The notes: generated by a model from the sequence alone, not told the origin. A DNA stretch of 64,000 nt from Conchocele bisecta (GCA_029237695.1 CM055280.1:31477102-31541101); one strand, 5' to 3'. Shown: positions 37,600-49,418, counted from the first letter of the stretch. Numbers and translations: made by a program.

Positions 37600-38254
37600 C
37601 GGGTCAATGGGTTTAGTACTAATATTGCATGTACAAGTACAAGTACATGTACATGTTCAAGTACATGTACAAATGGGGAGAAAATCCCAAAATCAGATCT
37701 GAATATTTACAATACAACACTATATATTCAGCCCTGAAATCAGAATAATCCTGATGTGAATTAGGTCCTCGCCACAGAATATTGTGAAACGATGCTATGT
37801 CATGGAACGACACTAATCTGAACGAATGCCATCTTGTAACGAGATGCTATGTATGTCGACTTTTAGTTAAGTCCGTGGAAGCGAGTGCCATGCGTGTAAC
37901 GAGTCTATGTCATAGTTGCGTAGTTAGTTGCGAATCAGTATTCTTCACGGAAGTAATTCATAGTCCATATGAGCTACTCATAATAGAGCTACTCATATGT
38001 AACATTACGTTCTTACATTTTTACAACAATGCTTATTCACTCTACATTTCTGAAATATAATAATGGCACGTTTGTGCTTACCATTCAACATAAATGATGA
38101 ACAATTATAAACGTATCCCTTTAAGTTTTGGGTTTAATAACCCGTGAAAACATGTTGTTTTGTTCGGTGTGGAGGGTAATACTCGTATTGTTCAGTTGTA
38201 AACTGGAAATATTTGAGAATTAAAACTGGTTTAGATCCATGACACATATCACAG
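37600..38254. other. No gene; GTACAT-rich run
   Basis: Positions 37,626-37,672 are built of GTACAT/AAGTAC units. The remainder has short ORFs without recognisable features. Confidence 0.55.
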
Positions 38255-38505
38255 CATATGAGACACGCCATGTTATTTTGTACCTTCGGATATCTGCGTA
38301 ATTTCATGAAATACATGCACGTTTACAACATTTACAATATTTTTTCATAAATAATGTCAAAAGTTGACAAAACTTTCAGAGCACATGCGGAATTCCGCAT
38401 GTACTCAGAACATTTTTACGCCATTTACGGAAAATGTTGTAAATTTAGTAAACGTATATCATGAAATTACGCAGATGTCCGAAGGCACAAAATCACATAG
38501 CGATT
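38255..38505. repeat. Fold-back MITE, 'ACGCAGATGTCC' family
   Basis: The left arm reads GAGACACGCCATGTTATTTT and the right arm carries the inverse (ACAAAATCACATAGCG), with inner arms ATGCACGTTTACAAC and GTAAACGTATATCATG. Same family as 13,424-13,645 and 42,895-43,100. Confidence 0.75.
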
Positions 38506-39085
38506 CTCTCATTGTGAATAACCTTTGAAAATGCTGTCGTGTCTGGATAAATTGGAAGGGGTTTATTTAGTTTTGTGACCATTCTAGACCCAGATCAACC
38601 AGTACATCTGCACAGTTTGATCATGGTCTGCACCTATCGCCATTCCAGCCACGAATCACCATGCCAAGAAATATAATCGTTATCAAGCCACAGGATTGTT
38701 ATTTGATCAGGAGCTACACTGGTCACACATCCTACAAACGTTACACAATAAGATTTCTAATTTTAATGTCGTATTTGGTTACTTACATTTTTGAAACTAT
38801 CAGAACATGCAATGCAAGTATAGTAATAATACCATGTGCTGTTGTGTTTACTGTAGTAAGAAACACATTTGGTCGGTTTAAAGTTTGCGAGGAGTCTTGC
38901 GGACTTGCGGTCTTGCATATTTGTATACATATTTATATACTTGCGAAAATAGTCAATGGCGTCTACTCATTGAAACGTATTGGATGTATCTGCTTTTTGG
39001 ATTGCGACATCACGTGATCAGAATCTCAAACTCGTTTCTATATGATGGGAGATTTATGAAACTCGTTCGCAATTGTATGCACATG

Positions 39086-39263
39086 GGGCCCGTTTCACTA
39101 AGCTTCGTACGACTAAAATGTTCGTAAGTACAAAATCATGATAGTCTGTAAATTTCACCTATGCTCAATAAATGTAAATCCATCAACTTAAATTTACAGA
39201 CGATCCTAAATTTGCACTTACGAACATTTTAGTCGTACGAAGTTTAGTGAAACGGCCCCCTGG
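39086..39263. repeat. MITE with GGGGCCCGTTTCACTAA ends
   Basis: A compact fold-back of about 178 bp. The left arm reads GGGGCCCGTTTCACTAAGCT and then CGTACGACTAAAATGTTCGT. The right arm is its inverse, ending TTTAGTGAAACGGCCCCC. Fragments of the same family are at about 9,770-9,935 and 10,085-10,240. The outermost motif is also found at the ends of the large inverted duplication and at 18,312 and 25,890, so these may share a mobilising transposase. Confidence 0.82.
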
Positions 39264-40892
39264 CCTCTAATTGTGTATCACTCGTTTCATTATAAATCTG
39301 AAAACAAGTTGAAACTCTTTCGAGATCCTCTTTGATCTCACCAGCGGTATATTGTGGTTTCGTTCTTGATCGTGTGTGTTGATTTCGTAATTTAAATATA
39401 ACAACCGAAATATGACAAAGGTGCTGTGTATAGCATGCATAGCATTAGCATAATGATTGTTTGGGGCCAATTCATGTAAATACCTCGTTTATGGTATCAC
39501 CGTTTTTCGCCGATTTTAATTTCGAAAACAAGTCATATTTTACGTAATTGATGTCTGAAGTTGACACAACATTCAGAGCTCATGCGGAATTGATTTTTTG
39601 TCGATTTCCGATGATGTGTGTGTAAAATATGACGTGTTTTCGTAATTTAAACCGGCGGAATCCGCAGTTAGGACAAGCGGGTACATGTAATTCCAGGAAT
39701 GGGATTATTGACATTACCTTATATGGCTAGCCCAGTTGCATGGTGTCATGTCACGTAGCACTTCCTCAGGAATTGGCCACGGTGTTAAACAGGGTATGGG
39801 ATCACGTGGTCTATTGTTTACACTACAGTAATCCATGATGTCTCAGATAAATCTTATTTTCATAAATACGACTGCGGTTTCTTCCTTTTAATGATAGCCA
39901 TGTTCCAGTCGTTAACATTACGAGTCCGCCAATACCAGAGTTAGCAACATTCAATGTAAACACGCACTGTAAACAGACCAAATGTGTTTCATACTACAGA
40001 AAAAGCAGCAGCCCATGGTTTTATTCCTTAAATGTGAATGGCAAACCGTTATTTTTTTAAACAAAATGTGTCATGTCTACCTTTAACTACGGTATGGAAT
40101 CACGTGGTATATTGTTTACACTGCAGTCTGGCGGCACCCATGAGATCTCAGGTAACTCTATTCATCAATAATACTGTGATTTCTTCCTTTTAATGACGCA
40201 ACATAACTTGTGTAGTTAGTCCGAACATTATGCAGAGAAATTTGAATCGGACCCAGTTTGAACATACTATTTATCCGAGACCTCTTGGGCGCCGGCATTA
40301 CTGCAGCTTTACCAGCAAGGTAAATCACACCACTGATGATATGCTGTCGTTAGAAATATAATAATCACATTTGGTGTTGTACCTGTATACTTTGGCTTCT
40401 ACACACCTGTGTATAGACATAAATATGCATGTGCTACATCAAAACTGGTCTATTATTTGCATATCACAGATGTGTGTGCATTTTTATTGATAGGAGTATC
40501 TGTAAGACTTACAATGTACATATCGCATGCATGTGGTTTCTTTATGTAAGTTGCTATTGTTTTATTAGTAGGTTTTGTATTAGATTTCCATAGAATTTAC
40601 ATGGGGCCACAAGAAGGGTACAACCACGTTACCGCCATATTTGGCTATTTACATTTTTGAAACTGTCGGAACATGCAATGTAAATATAAGTAATAATATC
40701 ATGGGCTGTTTAAAGTTTGTGGAGTCCGAAGGACCCTCGTAAACTTTAACAAATCAACTGGTGTACATAATACAGTAAATGCAACAGTCCATAGTTATGT
40801 TCCTTATAAAAAATAATGTAGCCACAACTCGTACTTAGCCAATAATACGCGGAATAAATCAACATACCAGTAACACCACCGTTCCTTAAATG
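39264..40892. other. No recognisable gene
   Basis: Contains ACCAAATGTGTTTC.TACTAC wording at about 39,975-40,000, shared with 9,519-9,592 and 38,855-38,880 as small dispersed repeats, and otherwise AT-rich sequence. No gene is supported. Confidence 0.5.
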
Positions 40893-41262
40893 TGGCTGTG
40901 ACTGGAGACCAGGGCTTATTTGTTTTGCGACCAGTTTATATCTAGATCTGCACTGTACGGAGCCCTGCAGGGGATATGGATTTTTTGTATTAATTCGTTC
41001 CCACGAAATAACAATTCGTTGCCTCAATTTAACAATTCGTTCCCTTGAATTAACTATTCGTTCCCACGATATAACAATTATATCTAGATCTGCACTGTTC
41101 TCCATTCTATCTATGAACACATGTGGAGTTTCCAACCCGCAATGCACGTAACTCGCTATCAGGTTACATGAGTTCGCAATATGTATTTGATCAGAAGCTA
41201 AACTTGTCACACATCCTGCTATATGATCCATGTCTCCATTCACAGCCATAAATAATGTATGG
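40893..41262. repeat. Fold-back MITE (GTGGCTGTGACTGG family) carrying a tandem-repeat insertion
   Basis: The left end is GTGGCTGTGACTGGAGACCA and the right end TGTCTCCATTCACAGCCA, as in the copies at 3.2, 6.9 and 11.4 kb. The interior at about 40,985-41,080 is filled with TTCGTTCCCACGA and TAACAATTCGTT units, the same repeat as at 13,768-13,860 in the other orientation. The flanking word ATATCTAGATCTGCACTGT appears on both sides of that block, suggesting an insertion with a short duplication. Confidence 0.65.
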
Positions 41263-41994
41263 CGACTTGTCTATCAGACATAATTAAACCTTTTTAAGTA
41301 TGCATACGGCGCTGTCAGGCATTCCTTTTGTTCACCACGATGGCGCATGTTATAGTACAGGATATATTTTAATAGTTTTATTATGTGCGATTGCCATAGT
41401 GTTTGTTAATACTTCAAGTTGAAGCTTGACAGTATGCTGACAAAATGTGTATTATGACCAATGTGTCTAGTTTAGTCCCAGGTCGGCCCTCGCAAGCACG
41501 TAGTCCGGCCTGGGCCTACGCTGATTAACGGTAATGTGTCGAAATTATGTTGGTCCTAACCCAACTGTGCTCTGCCTACGAGAGTATGGAGATGAATATT
41601 GGGTTGGCTCAATATTCATAGTATGCCTGTCGCAAGTGTGTACATATGACAAGTACATGTGCCTATATACGTTGGTGCGACATATTGTACATGTTGTATA
41701 CATGCATATTGTAAATTTGTCCATCGGCCAAAGTTACCCGATAAATACGAGGTTAGTGTCCATTGATATCAAGGTTATCAGGTTCGGCTCGCAAACAGTA
41801 AGAATTCCTTTGCGTTTCCTAAATCCCAGACTGCGCTGATATAGATCTACACTTGTTGAACAAAACATAATCCTCATTTCATCACAGCCATACATGATGT
41901 ATAATGCTTTCATATTGGACTTTTAAGCAATTAAATGGAGCGTTTGCGACCGCAGCATTTAGTTCCTTAAACATCCAATATGTGAATAGTAATT
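41263..41994. other. No recognisable gene
   Basis: Short ORFs only. A fragment of the GTGGCTGTGACTGG fold-back family lies near 41,840-41,895. Confidence 0.5.
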
Positions 41995-42215
41995 TTCGTT
42001 TCATTGTTTCTACGCCACGTAAAGACGAACATTTAATTAATTTTCGTTTCTTTATTTCTACGCCACGTAAAGACGAACATTTTATACATTTTCATCACAT
42101 CATTTTGGCGCCACAAATGACGAACATTTGATTAATTCGATTTGTGACGTCATGTAGAGGTGAACATTTACATGTTCGCCTCTACGTGGTGTGGACACAA
42201 AGAGACGAAATGTTC
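41995..42215. repeat. Short tandem and inverted repeats with CTACGCCACGTAAAGACGAA
   Basis: Two direct copies about 51 bp apart of TTCTACGCCACGTAAAGACG, then diverged copies and an inverted copy (GTTCGCCTCTACGTGG). They pair with each other as hairpins. Function unknown. Confidence 0.7.
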
Positions 42216-42529
42216 CATAACTAGCCACGATATTTTTCCAATAATATTCGGAGATTTGAATGTACATGCCCACTCAGTAGGCACAAACTGTTCTTTGTAT
42301 GGGAGACATCATCTGAGACATGTTCTAACAAAATAAACATTCATTCACCATTAGCCCATGCATTGATTGGCATTATTATACATTTTATATCAGACGTAAA
42401 ATTTCCACACTGATATCAGGGACGATAACCGTGTTTCCTTAAAATCTTAACGGACATTACCATTTTTTCTCTGTATTTATATTTTGATGTGCAATGGTCA
42501 AACTTTATAATCTGTCTATAATATAATTT

Positions 42530-42685
42530 GTTCAGGTGACGTATTTAATAAGTATAAATAACTATAAAAAATGCATATGAAAATAGCCTGATACTACCGC
42601 GTGTCACTATCAGTAAAATAAATATTACTACATGTAATTCATTATATCTGTATAGCGGGCACTTGTAATTTGTAGAGAACATGGT
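42530..42685. repeat. Dispersed repeat, copy 2 (first copy at 1,600-1,765)
   Basis: Shares TCACTATCAGTAAAATAAAT and neighbouring blocks in the same orientation as the first copy. Confidence 0.65.
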
Positions 42686-42894
42686 GGACTAGTGAGTGGG
42701 TACCTTTAATGTATTGCGTAATTATCTGATACACAACCGCCGGCGTTTATCTTGCCTTGATGTCAACGTTTCTGAACATCTCAGGCTCAGCCAAGCAAGC
42801 TGCTCCATTTAAAGTATTTTGAAACAAAACAATTGACAATGTTGGCAAGATTAACGCAGGCGGTGGTGTACGGGCCATAATTGAACACTCCTAT

Positions 42895-43100
42895 TTCCAA
42901 TGTATATGAAACACGCAATGTGATTTTGTATCTGCGATTTTTCATGAAATATATGGACAGAAACTGTGATATTTGTTTGTAAATGACGTCGAAAGATGAT
43001 GAAATGTTAATAGCAAATGTCAACTTTCTACTTCATTTACGGAAATGATCGTAAATGTTGTAAATATGGTTCATGAGATACTAAGTCTACTATCGGAATG
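42895..43100. repeat. Fold-back MITE, 'ACGCAGATGTCC' family (degenerate)
   Basis: ACACGCAATGTGATTTTGTA on the left and TTTACGGAAATGATCGTAAA in the right half match the order seen at 13,424 and 38,255. It is more decayed than those two copies. Confidence 0.55.
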
Positions 43101-45918
43101 TGATACAATTGCCATATATGAACATTCGCCAATCTGCTCCAATGCTGTAAGTCTCTCGATTTACACATCGACTCTATTGTTTGTCGGAGGTTGGTAAGCA
43201 ATTTGAACACCTCTGTAGACAAAATAAAAGTTTGCATCTATATGCAAACCTGGGCACGAAAAAGTCGTTTGTGTGTTTATGGTCATTGTGTGAATTGATA
43301 GCTTGACAGAAGGAACACCGGCTAATTATAAGAAAAGCGGTCTTACGATGGCTAGCGTAGCCCAGATAATCATTGTATGTGTTGGTCGCCATTCGATCAA
43401 TGCCATTTCCTATATTTACTACATGTCACCAATGCAGCAGTTGTTGGTCTTTTGCGATCACCGGAATGATTACATGTAGAACATAAAACGCTAATTTGGA
43501 TGGTGAATGATGATAAAGGTACACATATTCGCCTTACAAATGCTGCAAGGTCCTTCTCCGTGCCAGTGACGCATATGTAATCATAAATCGTGTCAATGCC
43601 GTGGAAATATGTATAAACAAATATATATACAGACGGGCGGCAGAAATGTCTAAACCATAATGTAGAACATTGTTGAAATCCTTTAAATAAAAGCTTACCT
43701 GGTGAATCTCCCACACGTAGTCTACAGTATATTTCTGTTTACGTATAGTTTAGCATTTGGAAAGACAATTGTCATCGACAAAACTAGGGACATAAATGAG
43801 GGGCGTTCAGTAAGCAACATAAATGAGTTTAAACCTACACCCACTCGTGAAGTGGCATATTTCATCTGGTCTCAAAACAATGCTTTACATATATAGAGAT
43901 AGGATCTTACTTGCGTGATGATTTACTATGATATGTATTAATGAGTTTACTGATGTCATAAGAGGCTAATCTGAGTTTCTTTATAAATCAGTCAAGGAGC
44001 TTTAATAAATACAATATTACATCAACACAAATGTTAGATGTGCTTTATTGCAGGAGCACATCATCATACTAAGCATATACTGGTTAGCCAATGTGTTTTA
44101 ATACCTATATAATGTGTACACGTCTGATTTGCACATTTATTACACAAGTGTATTATGATATTGAATACACGCTAGTACCGGCCTTTTAGAACATACGAGT
44201 CGAACTTAAGTTATGCGTATTGATAATTTGTGATCCGTGCATATTTAAGACACAATAAAATAGCTGTAACGGTATTTTTGGCTCCAGAACATTTTTCACT
44301 TGATCCCAGTTATACAAAAATATGACATAATATGTTAATACGCTACCTACGAAAGTAAAGTTATGCATTATAACAACAAAATGCATGTACATTGTACACG
44401 TGGACTGGCATATAACTCTGATATATTCTGCATTTTGACTGAGAATAGTTATGTTATCGTACAAAAGGGCATGTTTCATTGTTGAATGACAACTGCATCA
44501 ATCACTTAAGTTCAATCACTTTAGTTGGTTTATTACTGAAACTACATGTGAAAATACAGTGGCTAAGCATATGAAGGATTACATTGTTAATGATGTGAAC
44601 TCTACAGAGACCCAACTGATGATATATGACAAAAGAGATGTCCTAACGTATTTTAAAGAAAAAGTGTATTGCATGATGTTTCAGATGATGTCGAAGATAT
44701 TCAATGTTATGTTTGCTTTATTGACTCTGAATGCCATATACAAGGACTGTGTGTTTTATTATATACAATGTACTACAATTTACTCTGATGAAGAGGGGTA
44801 ACGCATTTCCGTTCGCTATTTCAGTACCAGGAAGCACACTTTGTGAAACATAACATTTTTTTAGTTTGAAATAAAAATACTGTTCCATACATATAAGATG
44901 TTGCTATTTATAGACACGTGTGGAATTAATTCAACTAAATAAACATAGTACCATCGACTGTCAACAAAACTAGCTTTCGCAACGCTATTTATCATTTGGT
45001 ATAATAAACATATTTTACAAAATACTGATTCTTTTCAAGACGACCTATAAGCATGATTTGGTTAAGACAGTCCATGTAAATCTACCATTACATTATTGGT
45101 TCCTAAATTAAACATGTTTCATCACTTTATGCATATACCTAAGACCACGTCTCTTTAAATTTGATTTTTGTTTTAATCATGCTAATAGTTTTCATTCATT
45201 AAATTAATGTCATTTCATTTTTAAATTATTGGGATCATGTATGTGTTGGGAAATTAATTATTGAACACCCCTCGTAAATAACTTTTATAACTGACCATCC
45301 AATAATAGATATATGCATTCATATGCAGCATGTACATGTACAGTTGATGAGAGGCCCTTAATCCGGGTGCTTATCACTTCGTCTATGTTTTGACAGAGAA
45401 CTGCTGAACGTAAACGTGGTGGGCTATGTATACACGTCTAAACCGGACACCCTGGGCACCCCATTGTGTTTCATTTATATGGCATTGATTTGTAGTGTGG
45501 TCATGGTTGAAAATGACAACAAATCTGCATGGACTGCTTAATTATCCCCTTGCCGATAGACAAGAGGGGATATAGCGTTAGTCAATGTACTACGTGCGTA
45601 CATACATGCATACGTACGTTAGTAACACCTTTCATTATTCAAAAACTCATGATCCGCTTCACCGATTTTGATAATATTTGGCCACAATGTGATGGTGCTT
45701 TGTTATGCATGCTACCCACGACCGCCCAAGGCCAATGTCACTGAGGACTTATGTTCACCTTGTTGGTAATAAGGCACATTTGTAAGGCAATACTGTTAAA
45801 ATCCTTATTTCATTATCAAGGCTGTCAGTACGACCGCCCAAGGTGACTTGTGATGTTTATTATTATCAAGGCAGACAGCGAGGGCATAAGCTTCGTTAAA
45901 CGCTGCCATTTCTTGTTA
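43101..45918. other. Gene-free host DNA with dispersed repeats
   Basis: Positions 43,915-44,165 are an inverted relative of 8,925-9,225. Positions 44,930-45,150 are the third copy of the dispersed repeat at 4,255 and 12,690. A partial CCGGACACCCTGGG motif near 45,440 is a half-copy of the tiny MITE. No supported gene. Confidence 0.5.
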
Positions 45919-45987
45919 CAGTGGTACCTATCTAAGCTGGACACCCTGCGGACCTCCCAGGGTGACGGTTTTCGAGATGTTCCACTG
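45919..45987. repeat. Tiny pogo/Tigger-like MITE
   Basis: A 69-bp palindrome starting CAGTGGTACCTATCTAAGCT and ending GAGATGTTCCACTG, with a CCAGGGTG centre. Sister of 6,647-6,715. The TTCCACTG/CAGTGG ends fit the pogo/Tigger style. Confidence 0.68.
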
Positions 45988-47107
45988 TACTACGTATCGT
46001 AAACAATTCCGCGTTCTTTGAACGAAAACAGTTTTAAATTTGATAATTGGCTTGCATAAAACGTTACCTGATAAATAAAATACTAGTCTAGTGTCTTTCG
46101 ATATCAAGATAATGAGGCTTGGCTCGGAAACGGCATAGTCTTGCCTGATAAACTGATATTTCAAACTACACTAGCCTGGTATTCTCTACATGTGAATTAG
46201 TATGATTTATGCAAGCATGTTCCAATGCATATTATACAGCATATTGAGTGCTTGCTTCGCATAAGTATACGTTAGACATCAAACACAAATAATAATGAGA
46301 AATGTGGCAATGGGACACGCATACTCCCACTGGCAGCATACGTACATGCATGTTATTGACTGTCATAACTGTAGAGACTGTTCCTTTAATTTAAAATATA
46401 AAATTTCCACTGAATACTAGCCAACTGTAGTCAGTAAGTAGATGTGTAAGTCAGTTACTGCCCTAATCGAGGTGTTCATGTGTTTGAACAACCTACGTAC
46501 ATGGATTTACGGATGTTTCGGTAAATGACGAGTTCGGTAAATTGATATATTATAGCGAATGGTTTGGATGTTTCGGTAAAAAGGGTTTTTGTAGTAGAAT
46601 TGGTAATTATCGAAGGCCAAACAATAGGCTAACATGACAAGGTGTGAACAAACTTCTGGTCACGATGGCGGGTCAAATCAGTTCTCATTGGTGGTCCTTA
46701 ATTGCGCAAAGGGTCCAGTAACGGGAAGGGGCGAGATATTAAATTGGTATTGCTATATTGACTTTGTATATCATTGTGATAACATATGTTTTGCTTACCT
46801 TTTCAGCTACCGATGGACAAACTGAAACAAGTCATTTCAGTTTTACATTTTATTCAACAAATAGACACACAGCACACACATACAAATGATTGATTGATTA
46901 TAGGTATTGACATCACTTAATATGCGAACAGTGTAAATCCTAGTATGGGTTATGACCTTTATTTACGAATCACGTTACATACACACACACATACAGCACA
47001 TTCAATGGTAACACATACCAATATATATACAGATAGCACCTATGCGGACAGTGTAGCACCTATTACGTTACATACAGCACATTGAACGGTCACAAATCAG
47101 GATCAGC
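45988..47107. other. Host flank left of the viral element
   Basis: AT-rich sequence with a CA-rich microsatellite near 46,978-46,998 and a short repeat of GGTTACATACAGCACATT-like wording at 46,970-47,090. No gene is supported. Confidence 0.55.
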
Positions 47108-47175
47108 AGTAGTATAGAGGGAGTCAAAATGATACCACCTAACGGTGGCATCATTTCTCCACCCTCTATACTACT
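47108..47175. repeat. Left-terminal palindrome of the viral element
   Basis: AGTAGTATAGAGGG (47,108-47,121) is followed by its exact inverse CCCTCTATACTACT (47,162-47,175). Inside, AATGATACCACC pairs imperfectly with GGTGGCATCATT. The whole is a ~68-bp hairpin at the boundary between host sequence and the first viral ORF. Polinton ends are known to start with AG and to be flanked by 6-bp target duplications; the candidate duplication here would be 47,102-47,107, not testable without the right end. Confidence 0.6.
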
Positions 47176-47265
47176 CCACCACCGACCCCCGAAAATCAAA
47201 AATTTAACGAGGAAATTGTCTCCCACCAACCACGAAATATTCAAAATTGGTGTCATAAATACATC

Positions 47266-47691
47266 ATGTTTTTTTCACGTCCAATTGAACATATAAATTT
47301 AATAGGTTATAATAAAATATTAATAAAACTGGATAATAAAATACACAACGAATTGGACGTTTATAATGATTTGGATGAAGGATTTTACGCTGTTGTTTCT
47401 ACAGTATTAAAACACGGTAAAATGACAATACTATGTGATATCGAATACATGAAATATCAGCGTAATTTATTACGCTGCGATAAAAACGTTGCATTTACAA
47501 TATTAAACCGGCAATTATGTCGCCGGTATAAGTATCAAATTTATATAATGAAGCGACTAAATAGGATCGGAGAAACACTACCGAAACATTATCAAACTAA
47601 TTTTATAAACAGTTTAAAATCAAAGATTCGTTTACGGATATGCGTTTCTACAATATCGCTTTTAACGAAAGAATTAAAGGAAAATTATTAG
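47266..47691 (+). CDS. Unknown viral-element protein, 141 residues
   Basis: I do not recognise this gene. It is an unbroken frame beginning MFFSRPIEHINLIGYNKILI, lysine-rich with alternating hydrophobic and basic residues, a cysteine pair (LLRCDKN, RQLCRR) and a basic C-terminal half. No signal peptide or membrane span is visible. It is the first gene inside the left terminus and the only clearly intact one in the element. Its codons are AT-rich, unlike the GC-richer capsid block. Mavericks often carry lineage-specific accessory genes near their ends, which is the best guess for its nature. Confidence 0.55.
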   Translation: MFFSRPIEHINLIGYNKILIKLDNKIHNELDVYNDLDEGFYAVVSTVLKHGKMTILCDIEYMKYQRNLLRCDKNVAFTILNRQLCRRYKYQIYIMKRLNRIGETLPKHYQTNFINSLKSKIRLRICVSTISLLTKELKENY

Positions 47692-47714
47692 AAGAAATTG
47701 AAATTATTGAACAG

Positions 47715-48480
47715 AACTAATTTATGTTATAAGCAGACGACAATGTTCCAATTACACGTGTTATGAACATGTAAATTAGGTGTCCATTTTATAGAGAGAT
47801 TACACGATTAGGTCTATCGCGTATAAAGATATTAATAATTTGTAAAAATTAAAAAAAAAAATAGCAAAAAGCCTCCACTCGTGCACAACACCCCCAGCGA
47901 CTGGGCAGATTTCTAGCCGGCACCCAGCCACTGGGGTGTTGGGACCTTTCTTAAGCCCACGCATCTGTTGGCTCACATTCGGGTCGCCTTGAACCCCATT
48001 GCCAATTCTCTATTAAGAGAAACCAGCGAAGTAAGACGAGCCTATGTGTAATTTGGTTTCCGAAATTGCAAAGCTCTTAGGCAGAAATCTTTTAGGCCGG
48101 CACCTTTGAGCTACACAATTACATCGCCAAATACACACATATGCATAGACTGCTACCATTAAACAGACGAGACGGACGTCATACCGGATCAACAACATAG
48201 CACACACGAGATGAGACCAATTGTTGTAAGGTCAACAAACATATATATACTCATCAGTTTCCTATACAACATACAAATGGTGTGCATATTATAATTATTT
48301 ATTAATACCTATTGGCGAAAGAAAACATGTGATGGTTCGTTATTTTGTTAATTTTATAATTAATTTTATATTTTTTTTTTTAATAATTTAAAGCTGAACA
48401 CTCCCTATTATTACATAGTAATTAATTTATGTTGTAACGACAATGTTTCAATTACACGGGTTATGGCCCATGCGTAAATT
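47715..48480. repeat. Direct repeat pair flanking the stem-loop region
   Basis: Copy 1 is at 47,715-47,775 and copy 2 at 48,422-48,480. Both contain TTTATGTT, ACGACAATGTT, CAATTACACG and GTTATG, and end near GTAAATT. The ~650 bp between them contains the two stem-loops. The arrangement could mark an insertion or an old duplication. Confidence 0.7.
47886..48112. ncRNA. Pair of stem-loops with matching loops (candidate structured RNA or cis element)
   Basis: Stem-loop 1 (47,886-47,941) has 19-bp arms, CAACACCCCCAGCGACTGGG against CCCAGCCACTGGGGTGTTG, closing a 17-base loop CAGATTTCTAGCCGGCA. Stem-loop 2 (48,072-48,112) has arms AGCTC/GAGCT and AGG/CCT with an internal bulge, closing a loop CAGAAATCTTTTAGGCCGGCA. 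Both loops begin CAGA and end CCGGCA and are closed by GG/CC. Stem mismatches in stem-loop 1 are few and stem 2 has a different sequence, so shared loops with different stems hint at structure-level conservation. On the minus strand a T-run follows stem-loop 1. The class is unknown. Confidence 0.35.
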
Positions 48481-48564
48481 GATAGCCGAGGTAAACAGAG
48501 CCGATAATTCTCAGTGAAAAACACATGTTGTATAGGTATGTAAATTTGTTTACTGCACCAATAT

Positions 48565-48580
48565 AATTTTGAAAAAATTA
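48565..48580 (+). promoter_or_regulatory. Recurrent intergenic motif, copy 1
   Basis: AATTTTGAAAAAATTA, followed by GGAAAATT, which is shared with the copy at 56,801. Exact 16-base copies occur at 56,138, 56,801 and 57,029, all between viral genes. Possible promoter or 3'-end signal. Confidence 0.45.
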
Positions 48581-48599
48581 GGAAAATTATAAAATTAAG

Positions 48600-48712
48600 A
48601 ATTTTTTTTTTTTTTTTAAATTATTATTTTTATTTTTTTTTTTTTTAAATTATTATTTTTATTTTATTTTTTTTTTAATTATTTTTTTAAATTTTTTTTT
48701 AATTATTTTATA
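48600..48712. repeat. T-rich low-complexity tract
   Basis: Runs of 8-18 T broken by AAATTATTATTTTTATTT units, lying just 3' of the leftward gene that ends at 48,708. Homopolymers here make the exact length unreliable. Confidence 0.85.
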
Positions 48713-49390
48713 ATGGTGCTGTAACATTTCCTCCGACTTTATTTCCAAGTTTTACCCTAAATTTATCCCAATCAGTACACTCAATTTTTGGCATGGTGGC
48801 GCGCGCCTTGATCCTTATATCATTTTTTAATTCTTCATATCTCCCCATTTCTTCCACCACGGATTCAAACTCTAAATTTGATATTTTCTTATCGGCCAAC
48901 GCTTTGGACACCATAACGTCGATGCTATTTTTCTTAGACCTAGCGAGAACGGATATTCTATCATGTTTTCTACTTTTTTTTCTCGAGTTTTCCACCCGCC
49001 GCCCTAATTACCATACAAAGTGTTCCAGATAAAACGTAATTCCACTCAAAACCCCTGCAAGTGGAATCATTACAATTGTAGATAGCGTTGCAGCAGTCCC
49101 CGCCCCACACAACACAGAAACACTTGCCAGAACCGTACTAGATGCTTCAGCTATGTTTGCCGCGCGCCTATATTTATTAGAGTGTCTTTTTCTATTTGCA
49201 CATTCTCTAACTAAAATATCCTGCATAGCGACGATATTATTCAACCTAAAATCTGAACTTTTTTCGTTAATTGAATACAGTGTTGGTGAGTGGTATTGAG
49301 AGTTGAATACAGTGTTGGTGGAGTGGTATTGAGAGTTGGATACAGTGTTGGTGGATCGGTATTGACAATTGGAAGCGGTGATTCGTTCAT
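48708..49390 (-). pseudogene. Conserved Maverick accessory protein with hydrophobic hairpin (frameshifted)
   Basis: The likely start is the ATG at 49,390, followed by about three imperfect 32-33-bp repeats (49,270-49,375) that encode a Pro/Thr-rich tail with PPTLY motifs. A frame break near 49,260 leads into a basic segment (RKRHSNKYRRAANI), then a Gly/Ala-rich hydrophobic stretch (VLASVSVLCGAGTAATLSTI) that could span or insert in a membrane. After a second break near 49,010 comes a basic and then acidic helical C-terminus with KISNLEFESVVEEMGRYEEL. I recognise this architecture from proteins commonly found near Maverick genes in cnidarian and mollusc genomes, but no function is known to me. 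It is the last gene of a leftward cassette with the fibre-like gene. Confidence 0.7.
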
Positions 49391-49418
49391 AGTTAAATTT
49401 ATTTCAATATATTAGTAT

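Larger units (their letters stand above)
47692..48707. other. Viral-element left non-coding region
   Basis: About 1 kb without a supported gene. It holds a ~60-bp direct repeat (47,715-47,775 and 48,422-48,480, both with CAATGTT.CAATTACACG), two stem-loops with related loops, T/A homopolymer runs and one copy of the recurrent AATTTTGAAAAAATTA motif. A 64-codon minus-strand ORF (48,013-48,207) crosses one stem-loop and is not convincing. Confidence 0.6.

Noticed and set aside
47886..48112. Box H/ACA small nucleolar RNA
   Set aside because: Two hairpins are followed by an ACA-like triplet, but the hinge is far too long (about 130 bases) and no H box is convincing.
48013..48207. 64-codon minus-strand ORF in the viral left region
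   Set aside because: It overlaps a stem-loop and has no recognisable family; its Cys/Arg-rich sequence looks like translated structured DNA.
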